Notes: generated from the letters alone by a model not told the origin. A stretch of DNA of 34,052 bases from UBA6398 sp963644855 (GCA_963644855.1 CAVIQL010000026.1:1-34052), one strand, 5' to 3'; numbered from the stretch's first letter, positions 15,821-24,486 are shown. A program made the numbers and translations.

Positions 15821-17851
15821 ATGAACCTTAAAACGATTATTTCAGTATTTGCTGTGGCAGGACTCGCAGTGTCTTGCGGTAATGCGCCTCAGAGTGGCGG
15901 CATTAACAAAGCAAACATGAACACAAACGTACGTCCGGGCGATGATTTCTTTGAATACGCCTGCGGAGGTTGGATGAAAAGCCACCCGCTCCCCGGAGAT
16001 TATTCGCGCTATGGCACATTCGAACAACTAAATGAGAACAACGACAAACAAGTGCGCACTCTTATCGAAGACATAGCCGGCAAAAAGCAGGAAGAAGGCT
16101 CTATCGGTCAGAAGATAGGCGATCTTTACAATTTGGCAATGGACTCCGTGCGCAAAAACACAGAGGGTGTGAAGCCGATATCCAAGTATCTCGACATTGT
16201 AAAGGACATCAAAACGTTCAAAGACATTATTGCTGTAGATGCAAAGCTTGAATGTATTGGCATGGGCGGTTATTTCAGTACGGGAGTTGATGCCGATCCA
16301 AAAGACAGCAAGAATAATCTTGTTCAGATTGGTCAGGGCGGACTTACTCTCGGAGAAAAAGAATATTATCTTGACAACGACGAAGCTACCGTGAAGATTC
16401 GCACGGAATATATCAATTATATTATTAAGGTGTTCGAACTTTGCGGCAACGACAATGCTACTGCTAAGACCAAGGCCCAATATGTGATGGACGTTGAGAG
16501 CGCTTTGGCAAAAGTTTCGCGTTCGGCTGCCGATCTTCGCGATCCTGAGGCAAACTATCACAAGATGACTTTTGCCGAGTTGCAGAAAGATTATCCCACT
16601 ATCGACTGGAAAACTTATTACACCACTTGCGGTTTCCCCGAATTCAAGGATTTAAGCGTTGGACAGCCTGAATTTATTCACGGTCTCGAAGATGCTTTGA
16701 AGGCTATCCCTGTTGAGGCACACAAGGCTTATCTTGAATTCCGTGTCATTGATTTTGCTGCAAACTATACCAATGATGAGATGCGCAAGGCCAGCTTTGA
16801 TTTCTACGGCAAGGTATTGTCGGGTAGAAAAGAAGAGAAACCGTCGTGGAAACGTGCCGTTGCGCTTGTACAAGGTGTGCTTGGCGAGGGCGTAGGTAAG
16901 ATGTATGTTGAAAAATACTTCCCCGAGAGTTCAAAAGAGCGCATGGTGAAACTTGTGAAAAACCTTCAGACGGCTCTTGGTGAGCGTATAGAAGCGCAGA
17001 CATGGATGAGCGCGGAAACAAAAAAGAAGGCGCTCGAAAAATTGTCTACTTTCTATGTAAAGATTGGCTATCCTGATAAATGGCAAGACTATTCAAAACT
17101 TACCATCGACCCTAAACAATCGCTTTTGGACAATGTTACTGCTGCTTGCAAGTACTCTAACGAATACGAGATAGAGCGCACGGTGAACAAGAAGGTAGAT
17201 CGCACAAAATGGTATATGAATCCGCAAACCGTTAATGCGTATTACAATCCTTCTACAAACGAGATTTGTTTCCCGGCAGGCATCTTGCAGCCGCCATTCT
17301 TTGATGCAAATGCCGATGATGCGTTCAATTATGGTGCGATTGGCGTTGTGATTGGACACGAGATGACTCACGGATTCGACGATCAGGGTCGTCAGTTCGA
17401 CAAGGACGGTAACTTGAAAGACTGGTGGACCAAAGAGGACGGCGAAAACTTCAAGAAGCGTGCACAGGTTATGAGCGATTTCTTCAGCAATATATATGTG
17501 CTCAAAGATTTGAAGGGTAACGGCGCGCTTACGCTTGGCGAAAATCTTGCCGACCACGGCGGTTTGATGGTAGCATACCAGGCTTTGCAAAACTCAATGA
17601 AGGAAAATCCGCTCGATAGCATCGACGGCTTCACACCAGAGCAACGTTTCTTTATAGCATACGCCAATGTGTGGGCAGCAAACATTAGCGACGAGGAAAT
17701 TCGCCGCCGCACAAAGAGCGACCCGCATGCTTTGGGACGTTGGAGAGTAAACGGCGCGCTGCCTCATATAGATATGTGGTACAAGGCCTTTAATATTACG
17801 GATAAAGACAAACTGTTTGTGCCCAAAGACAAGAGAGTTACCATTTGGTAA
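15821..17851 (+). CDS. M13-family zinc metallopeptidase, lipoprotein (PepO/neprilysin-like)
   Basis: The 676-residue protein has a lipoprotein signal ending LAVSC (Cys about residue 19), so it is probably anchored in a membrane facing the periplasm or surface. The M13 N-terminal domain starts at VRPGDDFFEYACGGWM. The catalytic domain has NAYYNPSTNEICFPAGILQPPFF, the zinc motif HEMTH (513-517) and the third ligand Glu574 in GENLADHGG. It ends near the usual C-terminal Trp (VTIW). It should cut oligopeptides. I prefer the ATG at 15821, which gives a compact signal; an in-frame ATG at 15791 preceded by AGGAG would add ten polar residues. It is probably co-transcribed with the ABC-F gene and is followed by a terminator. 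Confidence 0.92.
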   Translation: MNLKTIISVFAVAGLAVSCGNAPQSGGINKANMNTNVRPGDDFFEYACGGWMKSHPLPGDYSRYGTFEQLNENNDKQVRTLIEDIAGKKQEEGSIGQKIGDLYNLAMDSVRKNTEGVKPISKYLDIVKDIKTFKDIIAVDAKLECIGMGGYFSTGVDADPKDSKNNLVQIGQGGLTLGEKEYYLDNDEATVKIRTEYINYIIKVFELCGNDNATAKTKAQYVMDVESALAKVSRSAADLRDPEANYHKMTFAELQKDYPTIDWKTYYTTCGFPEFKDLSVGQPEFIHGLEDALKAIPVEAHKAYLEFRVIDFAANYTNDEMRKASFDFYGKVLSGRKEEKPSWKRAVALVQGVLGEGVGKMYVEKYFPESSKERMVKLVKNLQTALGERIEAQTWMSAETKKKALEKLSTFYVKIGYPDKWQDYSKLTIDPKQSLLDNVTAACKYSNEYEIERTVNKKVDRTKWYMNPQTVNAYYNPSTNEICFPAGILQPPFFDANADDAFNYGAIGVVIGHEMTHGFDDQGRQFDKDGNLKDWWTKEDGENFKKRAQVMSDFFSNIYVLKDLKGNGALTLGENLADHGGLMVAYQALQNSMKENPLDSIDGFTPEQRFFIAYANVWAANISDEEIRRRTKSDPHALGRWRVNGALPHIDMWYKAFNITDKDKLFVPKDKRVTIW

Positions 17852-17874
17852 GCCTCCTTGCTTAACATAATACT

Positions 17875-17922
17875 CACACCCCGCGCGGCATAATGTTTTC
17901 CGTGCGGGGTGTGTTGCGTTTT
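17875..17922 (+). terminator. Terminator after the M13 peptidase gene
   Basis: CACACCCCGCGCGG (17875-17888) pairs with CCGTGCGGGGTGTG (17900-17913) with one mismatch, followed by TTGCGTTTTG. Confidence 0.8.
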
Positions 17923-17972
17923 GAGCATAGGGCGTGAGAGGTGGTTTTGCCGCTTAGGCTTATCGCAAAAAC

Positions 17973-18070
17973 AATATCGGACCTTTTTTAAAAAAGGTCC
18001 GATATTATTTAAATAATGTCAGACATTATTTTTACGATATCCTATATTGTTTTTTGCGTGTTTGAAGTGG
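17973..18070. repeat. 21-bp phased intergenic array (locus 5) with a 34-bp perfect palindrome
   Basis: Units start at 17987, 18008, 18029 and 18050. Bases 17973-18006 read identically on both strands, with TTTTTTAAAAAA at the centre and TCGGACC/GGTCCGA on the flanks. The next unit contains AATAATGTC-A-GACATTATT, another palindrome, then the ACGATATCC unit. It lies between convergent genes. Confidence 0.8.
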
Positions 18071-18074
18071 GGTA

Positions 18075-18108
18075 AAATATAAGCCACATTGCAATGGCAA
18101 TGTGGCTT
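18075..18108 (-). terminator. Probable terminator hairpin of the aminopeptidase gene
   Basis: AAGCCACATTGC (18081-18092) and GCAATGTGGCTT (18097-18108) are perfect 12-bp arms with a 4-nt loop. On the minus strand a broken T-rich stretch (ATATTTTA) follows. Confidence 0.65.
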
Positions 18109-18183
18109 GTTAAATTCAGCATTTGGCGAGTGGAATTTACCGCCAAGCCTTGTTCTTTATTGGAAAAGACTTGTGGTTTTGTG

Positions 18184-19971
18184 CTACTTTGATATCGGAG
18201 TTGTGGCTTGCCTGAGCCATTCGCGCACCGACGCTTCTTTGATGAGCGGCATGAGGCGTTGTCTTACCAGTGCGTGGTATTCGTTGAGCCATGCCACTTC
18301 TGTTTCGTCGAGCAATTCAAGGTCGATGGGCGTTGTATCGATTGGACAAAGCGTGAGAGGCTCGAATTTCAGGAATTTGCCGAACTGCGACTCCCCGGCA
18401 GGCACAATGAGCAGAGTGTTCTCGGTGCGCACTCCAAATTTTCCCTCAAGATAAAGCCCAGGTTCGTCGGTAACCGTCATTCCTGCATGAAGAGGCGCCG
18501 GCATATAGTTCATGCGAATTTGATGAGGACCTTCGTGAACGTTGAGATATGCTCCTACTCCGTGTCCTGTGCCGTGTCCGAAATTCATTAAGCGCTGCCA
18601 CATGGCGTAACGTGCCGTGCAGTCTATCTGAGTTCCGCTTGCACCGTCGGGAAATACGCACCTCGACAAGGCGATGTGCCCTTTGAGCACAAGCGTATAT
18701 ACTTCTTTTTCCTCCTCTGTTGGGACTCCGAGCGATATTGTGCGCGTAATGTCGGTTGTTCCGTCGGTATATTGTGCGCCCGAGTCTATCAAAATCATTC
18801 CGTGCGGCTCAAGTTTTACGTCAGATGCCTCGTCGGCTTCGTAATGCACTATCGCGCCGTGGGCACCATAGGCTGCAATGGTGGCAAAACTCAGTCCGCG
18901 ATAAAGACTTTGCTCTGCGCGAAAAGATGTAAGCAGTCTGTCTACCCCCATCTCGGTTATGCCTTTCTCAACTTCGCTTTGCAGCCGGCTAAGAAACTTT
19001 ACCATTGCCACGCCGTCGCGAAGCATTGCGCTATGGAAGCCCGCAATTTCGGCATCGTTCTTTATAGCCTTGAAACTCTCGGCAGGCGAGGGCGCAATCA
19101 CGCATTTTCCTTTGCCGTAGAGCGAACAGAGGGCAGAATTGGTCTTGTTTGAAAGCAACGTGCAACGGGCATCGAGCGCCGCAATCCCCTTGCATACGTC
19201 TTCGTAAGGCAACACGTCCACACCTTCGGCTGCAAGATATTCGCCAACTGCGGCAGAAACCTTGTCGGTGTCCGTAAAAAGCGTGCAATGTCCTTGGGCA
19301 AGCAAAAGATATGAAACAAACACCGGATTGCATTCCACATCGGAGCCGCGAAGATTGAGCGTCCACGCAATTTCATCGAGAGCCGTGAGCAGAAGTGCGT
19401 CGCAGCCTTTGCCGTGTGCCTCGGCAAGCAGACGCGAAACCTTGCTGCGGCAACTCTCACCCGCATATTCCAGCGGTTGTACCTCGATTGCATTCTTGGG
19501 TATGGCAGGGCGCGAATTCCAAAGCGCATCAAACGGATCGTTGCCCGCCTTGATTGTGATATGCCGGGCTGCAAGCGCACTGTGAAGCCCATCGAGCGCA
19601 GCAGGAGTGAAAACATTTCCGTCAACTCCCACCACACCGTTTTTTGGAAGCACCTCGGCAAGCCATTCTCCTATCGTAGGCGTGTCGGCAAGCCCATCTT
19701 TCATTAATATATAAGGCGTTGACGCCAATTGCTGCGCTGCCGCAATAAAATAACGGGAATCTGTCCATAGCGCAGCCCTTTCGGTTGTAACCACAGCCGT
19801 GCCTGCCGACCCCGAGAAGCCGGATACCCATTCGCGTGTCTGCCAATGAGCCGGAGTATATTCGCTCATGTGAGGATCACAAGTGGGAATTATAAAAGCA
19901 TCAAGCCCTTCTTTTTTCATATAGTCGCGTAGCTTTTCTACGCGCCGGTTTATCGTTTCGTTCTGTTCCAT
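18184..19971 (-). CDS. Xaa-Pro aminopeptidase (M24B, aminopeptidase P family)
   Basis: This enzyme releases N-terminal residues that precede proline. The 595-residue protein is the long three-domain form: creatinase-like N-terminal domain (about 10-150), a second related domain (to about 310), the pita-bread catalytic domain (about 315-530) and a C-terminal M24_C extension. The two-metal ligands are all present: Asp396 and Asp407 in LIDSGAQYTDGTTD, His470 in GTGHGVG, Glu503 in TDEPG and Glu517 in RTENT; His479 in VHEGP is also kept. No signal peptide, so it is cytoplasmic. It is monocistronic, and I could not find a convincing TAnnTTTG box upstream. Confidence 0.95.
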   Translation of the reverse strand: MEQNETINRRVEKLRDYMKKEGLDAFIIPTCDPHMSEYTPAHWQTREWVSGFSGSAGTAVVTTERAALWTDSRYFIAAAQQLASTPYILMKDGLADTPTIGEWLAEVLPKNGVVGVDGNVFTPAALDGLHSALAARHITIKAGNDPFDALWNSRPAIPKNAIEVQPLEYAGESCRSKVSRLLAEAHGKGCDALLLTALDEIAWTLNLRGSDVECNPVFVSYLLLAQGHCTLFTDTDKVSAAVGEYLAAEGVDVLPYEDVCKGIAALDARCTLLSNKTNSALCSLYGKGKCVIAPSPAESFKAIKNDAEIAGFHSAMLRDGVAMVKFLSRLQSEVEKGITEMGVDRLLTSFRAEQSLYRGLSFATIAAYGAHGAIVHYEADEASDVKLEPHGMILIDSGAQYTDGTTDITRTISLGVPTEEEKEVYTLVLKGHIALSRCVFPDGASGTQIDCTARYAMWQRLMNFGHGTGHGVGAYLNVHEGPHQIRMNYMPAPLHAGMTVTDEPGLYLEGKFGVRTENTLLIVPAGESQFGKFLKFEPLTLCPIDTTPIDLELLDETEVAWLNEYHALVRQRLMPLIKEASVREWLRQATTPISK

Positions 19972-20119
19972 TGTTCTGACGTTTTAAACTGACGCTAATT
20001 TACGCTTTTTTATCCTGCTCACAATCTGGAATGACACTAATAGTTGCATGTTGGAATACAAAACTTCGCCATACTGTTAAAATTGTACGACAATGGAGGA
20101 AAATTATAGAAAAACTTGC

Positions 20120-20127
20120 TATTTTTG
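20120..20127 (+). promoter_or_regulatory. -7 box for the glsA/glsB unit
   Basis: TATTTTTG lies 19 bp before the ATG at 20147 and inside the longer open frame that starts at 20093, which argues for the downstream start. No TTTG -33 is visible. Confidence 0.5.
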
Positions 20128-20146
20128 TAATGTAATAACGTGGAAC

Positions 20147-20977
20147 ATGCCAACAACAGACGAAAGTTCAAAGGTAATAAGTATAAAAAGAGTGCTTGAA
20201 GCAAAAATGGGAAGCAAAGCCCGTTTTGTGCCGAAATGTATCGTTGATTGGTTTCGCAAAATAGTACATGAGGACGAGATAAACGACTATCTCAACGAAA
20301 GCGCGGGAGTTACGGGCATTAAATGGCTCGATTCAACGCGCACATACCTTGACATGCGCATCAAAATAGAGGGCGAGGAAAATTTTCCGCCCGCCGAAAA
20401 CGGTCCATATACCTTTGTTTGCAATCATCCCTTGGGAGGTCCCGACGGAATAGGCATTGGTGCTGTGCTTGGAGACCATTATGGCGAAAAGCTCAAGTAT
20501 CTTGTGAATGATATACTGCTTTACCTTCCCGGATTAAAGCCTTTGTGTATTCCGATAAACAAGACCGGCGGACAAAGTCGCAATCTCCCGCGATTGGTAA
20601 AGGAAGTTTTTGAAAGCGAAAACAATATCTTGATGTTTCCTGCCGGACTTTGCTCGCGTCGGCACGGAGGAGTAATTCACGATTTGCCGTGGAAGAAAAC
20701 TTTCATAGTAAGAAGCGTGGCAACGCAGCGCGATGTTGTGCCGATGCACTTTAGCGGAAGAAATTCTAATCGCTTTTACCGCATCGCGAGACTTTGTGAA
20801 ATTCTTCATTCGCCTATTAATTTCGCCATGTTGTTTCTTGCCGATGAAACTTATCGCAATCGTCATAAGGATTTCACGCTTAAGATTGGGAAACCGATAC
20901 CTTGGCAAACTTTCGACAATTCAAAATCTCCTGCTGAATGGGCGGCTTATGTAGAAAGTATCTGCTACAACCTCTGA
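20147..20977 (+). CDS. glsA: PlsC-like O-acyltransferase, probable glycine-lipid GlsA
   Basis: The 276-residue acyltransferase has a PlsC/LPLAT domain: block I VCNHPLGGPDG (the HX4D motif is modified to HPLGGPD), block II-like KPLCIPINKTGGQSRN and block III LMFPAGLCSRR. The ATG at 20147 (MPTTDESSK) follows a promoter box; an earlier ATG at 20093 would place that box inside the gene. It is followed 38 bp later by an OlsB-like N-acyltransferase. In Bacteroides thetaiotaomicron such a pair (GlsB, then GlsA) makes glycine lipids: GlsB N-acylates glycine with a 3-hydroxy fatty acid and GlsA adds the second acyl chain to the hydroxyl. The same two activities are fused, in this order, in OlsF proteins. 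The assignment is from family and context. Confidence 0.78.
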   Translation: MPTTDESSKVISIKRVLEAKMGSKARFVPKCIVDWFRKIVHEDEINDYLNESAGVTGIKWLDSTRTYLDMRIKIEGEENFPPAENGPYTFVCNHPLGGPDGIGIGAVLGDHYGEKLKYLVNDILLYLPGLKPLCIPINKTGGQSRNLPRLVKEVFESENNILMFPAGLCSRRHGGVIHDLPWKKTFIVRSVATQRDVVPMHFSGRNSNRFYRIARLCEILHSPINFAMLFLADETYRNRHKDFTLKIGKPIPWQTFDNSKSPAEWAAYVESICYNL

Positions 20978-21015
20978 GAAAAGGGGGCTTTTTTAATTAC
21001 GAATATCACCGATAA

Positions 21016-22008
21016 ATGGAAGAAAAAATAATTGATCCGGTTGCCAAAGAACTTTTGCTCCAAGAGCTTACTCCGGAACGCTGTCTGCGTCATACTAATA
21101 AGCGCGCCAATGAAATTTATGTTGTAACCTATCAGAATGCTCCTAATGTGGTGCGTGAGATTGGACGTTTGCGTGAAATTGCATTTCGTGCTGCGGGAGG
21201 AGGTACAGGAAAAGCCTGCGACCTTGACGAATTCGATACAATGGAAGTTCCATATCGTCAGTTGATTGTTTGGAATCCTGAAACGCAAGAAATTTTGGGC
21301 GGATATCGTTATCTTCCGGGTTCCTTGTTTAAACTTGACGAGAAAGGTCAGCCTATTCTTGCCACGAGTCATATGTTTCATTTCTCAGATAAATTTATTA
21401 AGGACTATATGCCTTATACCGTAGAACTGGGACGCTCTTTTGTGGCTGTGGAGTATCAGAGCACACGTCCGGGCTCGCGCGGATTGTTTACGCTCGACAA
21501 TCTTTGGGACGGGCTTGGTGCGCTAACGTTTCTTGTTGAGGGAATGAAATATTTCTTTGGTAAGATGACTATGTACCCTTCGTTTGACCGCAAGGGTCGT
21601 GATATGATTCTCTATTTCCTACAAAAATATTTCGGCGACAAGGATAATCTCGTTACGGTGATGAATCCTATTAAGCTTGAAACCGATCGCGATTTTCTTG
21701 CGGGGCTTTTCCAGGGTTCAAACTTCAAGGAAGATTACAAGGTGCTCAATACCGAGGTGAGGAAGTTGGGTTTCAATATCCCACCGCTTGTTAATGCTTA
21801 CATGGGGTTGAGTCCCACGATGCGCATGTTTGGCACTGCGATAAACGATACATTTGGCAATGTGGAGGAGACGGGTATTCTGATAGATGTGGACGAAATT
21901 TTTGAAGAAAAACGTCTGCGTCATATCAATACTTTCGTTCAGAAAAATCCTGATTCACTTTCGATTTTGCGCGATGTTTTGAAGGCGCCGGGCAATAAGC
22001 GTAATTAG
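21016..22008 (+). CDS. glsB: OlsB-like N-acyltransferase, probable glycine N-acyltransferase GlsB
   Basis: The 330-residue protein belongs to the GNAT-related acyl-ACP amino-acid N-acyltransferase group (OlsB/hemolysin-like). It carries the typical VREIGRLREIAFRAAGGGTG, DEFDTMEVPYRQLIVW, ILGGYRYLPG, VELGRSFV and FTLDNLWDGLG stretches. By homology it should transfer a 3-hydroxyacyl group from acyl-ACP to glycine, giving N-acylglycine (commendamide-type) for glycine lipids made at the inner membrane. It is downstream of glsA in a likely operon. A long AT-rich hairpin with a T5 tail (22009-22075) follows just after the stop and could end the transcript. Confidence 0.8.
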   Translation: MEEKIIDPVAKELLLQELTPERCLRHTNKRANEIYVVTYQNAPNVVREIGRLREIAFRAAGGGTGKACDLDEFDTMEVPYRQLIVWNPETQEILGGYRYLPGSLFKLDEKGQPILATSHMFHFSDKFIKDYMPYTVELGRSFVAVEYQSTRPGSRGLFTLDNLWDGLGALTFLVEGMKYFFGKMTMYPSFDRKGRDMILYFLQKYFGDKDNLVTVMNPIKLETDRDFLAGLFQGSNFKEDYKVLNTEVRKLGFNIPPLVNAYMGLSPTMRMFGTAINDTFGNVEETGILIDVDEIFEEKRLRHINTFVQKNPDSLSILRDVLKAPGNKRN

Positions 22009-22091
22009 AAAAACAATAACCGATATTTTTTAAAAAAGGTCGGATATTATTTAAAAAATATCGGTTATTGTTTTTACGATAAAGCATATAT
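22009..22091. repeat. 21-bp phased intergenic array (locus 6) forming a 26-bp-arm hairpin
   Basis: Units start at 22029, 22050 and 22071. Bases 22009-22034 and 22050-22075 are perfect inverted repeats of 26 bp (AAAAACAATAACCGATATTT... and its complement) with a 15-nt loop containing GGTCGGATATT. The last unit, TTTTTACGATAAAG, ends at the ATG of the next gene. Confidence 0.8.
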
Positions 22092-22575
22092 GATTTTCGA
22101 CAATTCCCAGGTGCGTCGCCGCGACCGACTTATGGACGAGACAGAGGCTTTGCAATTGCTTAGCAATGCGGAGTATGGCGTGTTGTCGCTATGTGGTGCC
22201 GACGGCAAACCGTATGGCATTCCCGTAAACCATGTATGGGACGGAAAATCTTCGATATATGTTCATTGTGCTCCCGAGGGCAGAAAACTCAAAGCCATTG
22301 AGGAAAATCCAAGAGTGAGTTTCTGCGTTGTGGGACGCGTTAAATTGCAGCCACAAAAGTTTACCACCGAATACGAGAGCATCGTGGCTGAAGGCATTGC
22401 TCATATCGATTTGCCCGAAGAGGAGAGAATGCACGCGCTGCGCCTTCTCATCTCAAAATTGTCCCCGGAATTTCAGGAAATAGGCGAGAAATATGCCCGC
22501 GCATCGTTTGCCCGCACGGCGATAATACGCATTGATATCGCAACATTGAGCGGCAAACGCAAAAAGATGGGTTGA
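22090..22575 (+). CDS. NimA-like pyridoxamine 5'-phosphate oxidase-family flavoprotein
   Basis: The 161-residue protein has the split-barrel FMN-binding fold of the PNPOx-like family. It begins with the RRRDRLMDETEALQLLSNAEYGVLSL signature and has YGIPVNHVW, then YVHCAPEGRKL with His59 at the position of the NimA active-site His, and SFCVVG. Relatives include Nim 5-nitroimidazole reductases, but most Bacteroidales carry such genes in the chromosome without known drug resistance. I therefore call only the family. The ATG at 22090 sits directly at the end of repeat array 6, which forms its 5' untranslated region or contains its promoter. Confidence 0.85.
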   Translation: MIFDNSQVRRRDRLMDETEALQLLSNAEYGVLSLCGADGKPYGIPVNHVWDGKSSIYVHCAPEGRKLKAIEENPRVSFCVVGRVKLQPQKFTTEYESIVAEGIAHIDLPEEERMHALRLLISKLSPEFQEIGEKYARASFARTAIIRIDIATLSGKRKKMG

Positions 22576-22704
22576 GCCCTGCGCAAGTCTGCAATCTTTA
22601 TTATGTTATACGAAATGCAGACTATCACAACGCTTTCTTTGTGGTCTGTAAAAAATATCGCAATTGCGATGCGCCTTGTTATGGGCAATCTTGAAAAGAT
22701 TAGT

Positions 22705-22712
22705 TATATTTG
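22705..22712 (+). promoter_or_regulatory. -7 box for the tandem hydrolase genes
   Basis: TATATTTG lies 35 bp before the ATG at 22748. No clear TTTG at the right distance. Confidence 0.5.
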
Positions 22713-22747
22713 CAATATAGATAATCTGAAACTTGTCAAATTTTAAT

Positions 22748-23617
22748 ATGATGAAAAGAATTTCCGCAGTTTTTGTATTGCTGATCTTTGCCCTCTCTGC
22801 AAGTTTTGCTCAAACCCAAAGCTTTGTAGTGGACCTGTGGCCCGATGGTCTGCCAAATACAAACGGTGTTGATCTTACCAAACCCTACAACGACGCCGAA
22901 CAAAACTATAAGCCGCAAATCACAGTGTATCTCCCCGAAAAGTCAAAGGCTACCGGGCAGGCAGTGCTCTGTATTCCTGGTGGCGGATACGGCGTGGTTT
23001 GTTATGATACCGAAGGACATAATTGGGCGCCCTATTTCGTTGAACACGGAATAGCAGTAGCCGTGCTCAAATACCGTTTGCCCTATCAGATGTCGGCAGT
23101 TCCGGGAAGCGATGCAATGGAAGCAATGAGAATATTGCGCAAAAATGCACAGAAATGGGGCTTTTCGCCCGACAAAATAGGCGTTATGGGACACAGTGCG
23201 GGAGGACATCTCTGCGCAACCGTTGCCACACATGCCACAGGCGATGCACGTCCGAATTTTCAAATTCTAATGTATCCGGTAATCACTATGGACAAGAGTT
23301 ATACCCACATGGGAACACACGATAACCTTATCGGAAAAAATCCCTCGGCAGAACTTGAAAACTACTATAGTCTTGAAAAGCAAGTGAAGCCAGGTCAGTC
23401 GCCCGCCATCATTTTTGTTACAGACGATGACCGTATTGTGCCGGTTGAAAACAGTATTCAATATTATCTTGCGCTCCACAAGGCAGGCATTCCCGCATCT
23501 CTTCACGTTTATCGCTCAGGTGATCACGGTTTCAGCTGCCATGAAAATTTCAAATGGCATGATGGCGAGATGCTCGACCTTTTTAAGTGGCTTGACGACC
23601 TCAACAAGAATCAATAA
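22748..23617 (+). CDS. Secreted alpha/beta-hydrolase, acetyl-esterase-like (copy 1)
   Basis: The 289-residue protein starts MMKRISAVF with a signal peptide (about residues 1-22, ending SFAQ). The upstream open frame uses only a TTG, so ATG 22748 (or 22751) is preferred. The alpha/beta-hydrolase domain has the oxyanion turn PGGGY (77-81), the nucleophile Ser150 in MGHSAGGH, Asp in VTDDDRIVP (226-228) and His260 in GDHGF. Family members deacetylate xylo-oligosaccharides or other glycans in the periplasm. The next gene, 14 bp away, is a paralogue. They form a two-gene unit with a terminator at 24507. Confidence 0.88.
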   Translation: MMKRISAVFVLLIFALSASFAQTQSFVVDLWPDGLPNTNGVDLTKPYNDAEQNYKPQITVYLPEKSKATGQAVLCIPGGGYGVVCYDTEGHNWAPYFVEHGIAVAVLKYRLPYQMSAVPGSDAMEAMRILRKNAQKWGFSPDKIGVMGHSAGGHLCATVATHATGDARPNFQILMYPVITMDKSYTHMGTHDNLIGKNPSAELENYYSLEKQVKPGQSPAIIFVTDDDRIVPVENSIQYYLALHKAGIPASLHVYRSGDHGFSCHENFKWHDGEMLDLFKWLDDLNKNQ

Positions 23618-23631
23618 AACAGTTATATATC

Positions 23632-24486
23632 ATGAAGAAAGTATTAGGGACATTGCTCCTACTGGTGTTGGGAACGTTTTCAACGTTTGCCCAAAAAACA
23701 TTTACAGTTGACGTTTGGCCGCAAGGGCTTCCAAATACAAACGGAAGGGATCTCGTGGAGCCTTATGACGTTTCTACGCGAAATTTCAAGCCACAAATGT
23801 ATGCCTTTTTACCTGCTGCGGATAAAGCCACGGGTCGTGCGGTGGTTTGTTTGCCCGGCGGAAGTTACTATAATTTGTCAGTAGACAGCGAAGGTAAGGA
23901 TTGGGCCAAATTTTTCAACGATCGCGGTATAGCATTGTTTGTTCTCACCTATCGTTTGCCCAACGGATTTACCCAAGTGCCCGAGAGCGATGCGTTTGAA
24001 GCTATTCGCATTTTGCGCCGAAACGCTAAGGAATGGAATCTTGACGTAAACAAAGTGGGCATTATGGGACATAGCGCAGGCGGACACCTTTGTTCTACGG
24101 TTGCTACCCATTCCACTGGCGACGCTTGCCCGAATTTCCAGATTCTTATGTATCCTGTGATTTCTATGGACCCGGCTATTACCCATGCGTTCTCGCGTGA
24201 GAATTTAATAGGCAAGAATCCTACGCCCGAGGTTAGCGATGCTTATAGCAATGAACTGCAAGTGAAGCCCGGACAAGCACCGGCGATAATATTCCTAAGC
24301 AATGACGACGGCGCTGTGCCGCCCGAAAATTCCGTGCGCTACTATCTTGCGCTCAAAAAAGCCGGAGTAAGTGCTTCGATGCACATTTTCCCGTCGGGAG
24401 GACACGGTTATGGAGCAAAAACAAGCTTTAAGTATCACAAACTTATGTGTGATGAACTTTCAGAATGGCTTGAACAACTGAAATAA
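23632..24486 (+). CDS. Secreted alpha/beta-hydrolase, acetyl-esterase-like (copy 2)
   Basis: The 284-residue protein is a tandem paralogue of the preceding gene, roughly half identical by eye, with the same signal peptide layout (cleavage near TFAQ) and the shared WPxGLPNTNG start. The catalytic Ser148 is in MGHSAGGH, the acid is in LSNDDGAVP and the His is in GGHGYG. The oxyanion turn reads PGGSY instead of PGGGY. Divergence is strongest after the oxyanion turn (GVVCYDTEG against NLSVDSEG) and at the C-terminal His loop, suggesting different substrate preference. A terminator follows. Confidence 0.88.
   Translation: MKKVLGTLLLLVLGTFSTFAQKTFTVDVWPQGLPNTNGRDLVEPYDVSTRNFKPQMYAFLPAADKATGRAVVCLPGGSYYNLSVDSEGKDWAKFFNDRGIALFVLTYRLPNGFTQVPESDAFEAIRILRRNAKEWNLDVNKVGIMGHSAGGHLCSTVATHSTGDACPNFQILMYPVISMDPAITHAFSRENLIGKNPTPEVSDAYSNELQVKPGQAPAIIFLSNDDGAVPPENSVRYYLALKKAGVSASMHIFPSGGHGYGAKTSFKYHKLMCDELSEWLEQLK

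Noticed and set aside
20093..20146. Upstream extension of the glsA-like gene from the ATG at 20093
   Set aside because: The extension contains the TATTTTTG promoter box and a Cys/aromatic-rich stretch not expected at the N-terminus of a PlsC-like enzyme. It remains possible if the box is not used.
22090..22575. Calling the NimA-like gene a nitroimidazole-resistance gene
   Set aside because: Only the broad family is supported by the sequence. Chromosomal relatives are common and usually not linked to resistance, and no insertion element sits upstream.
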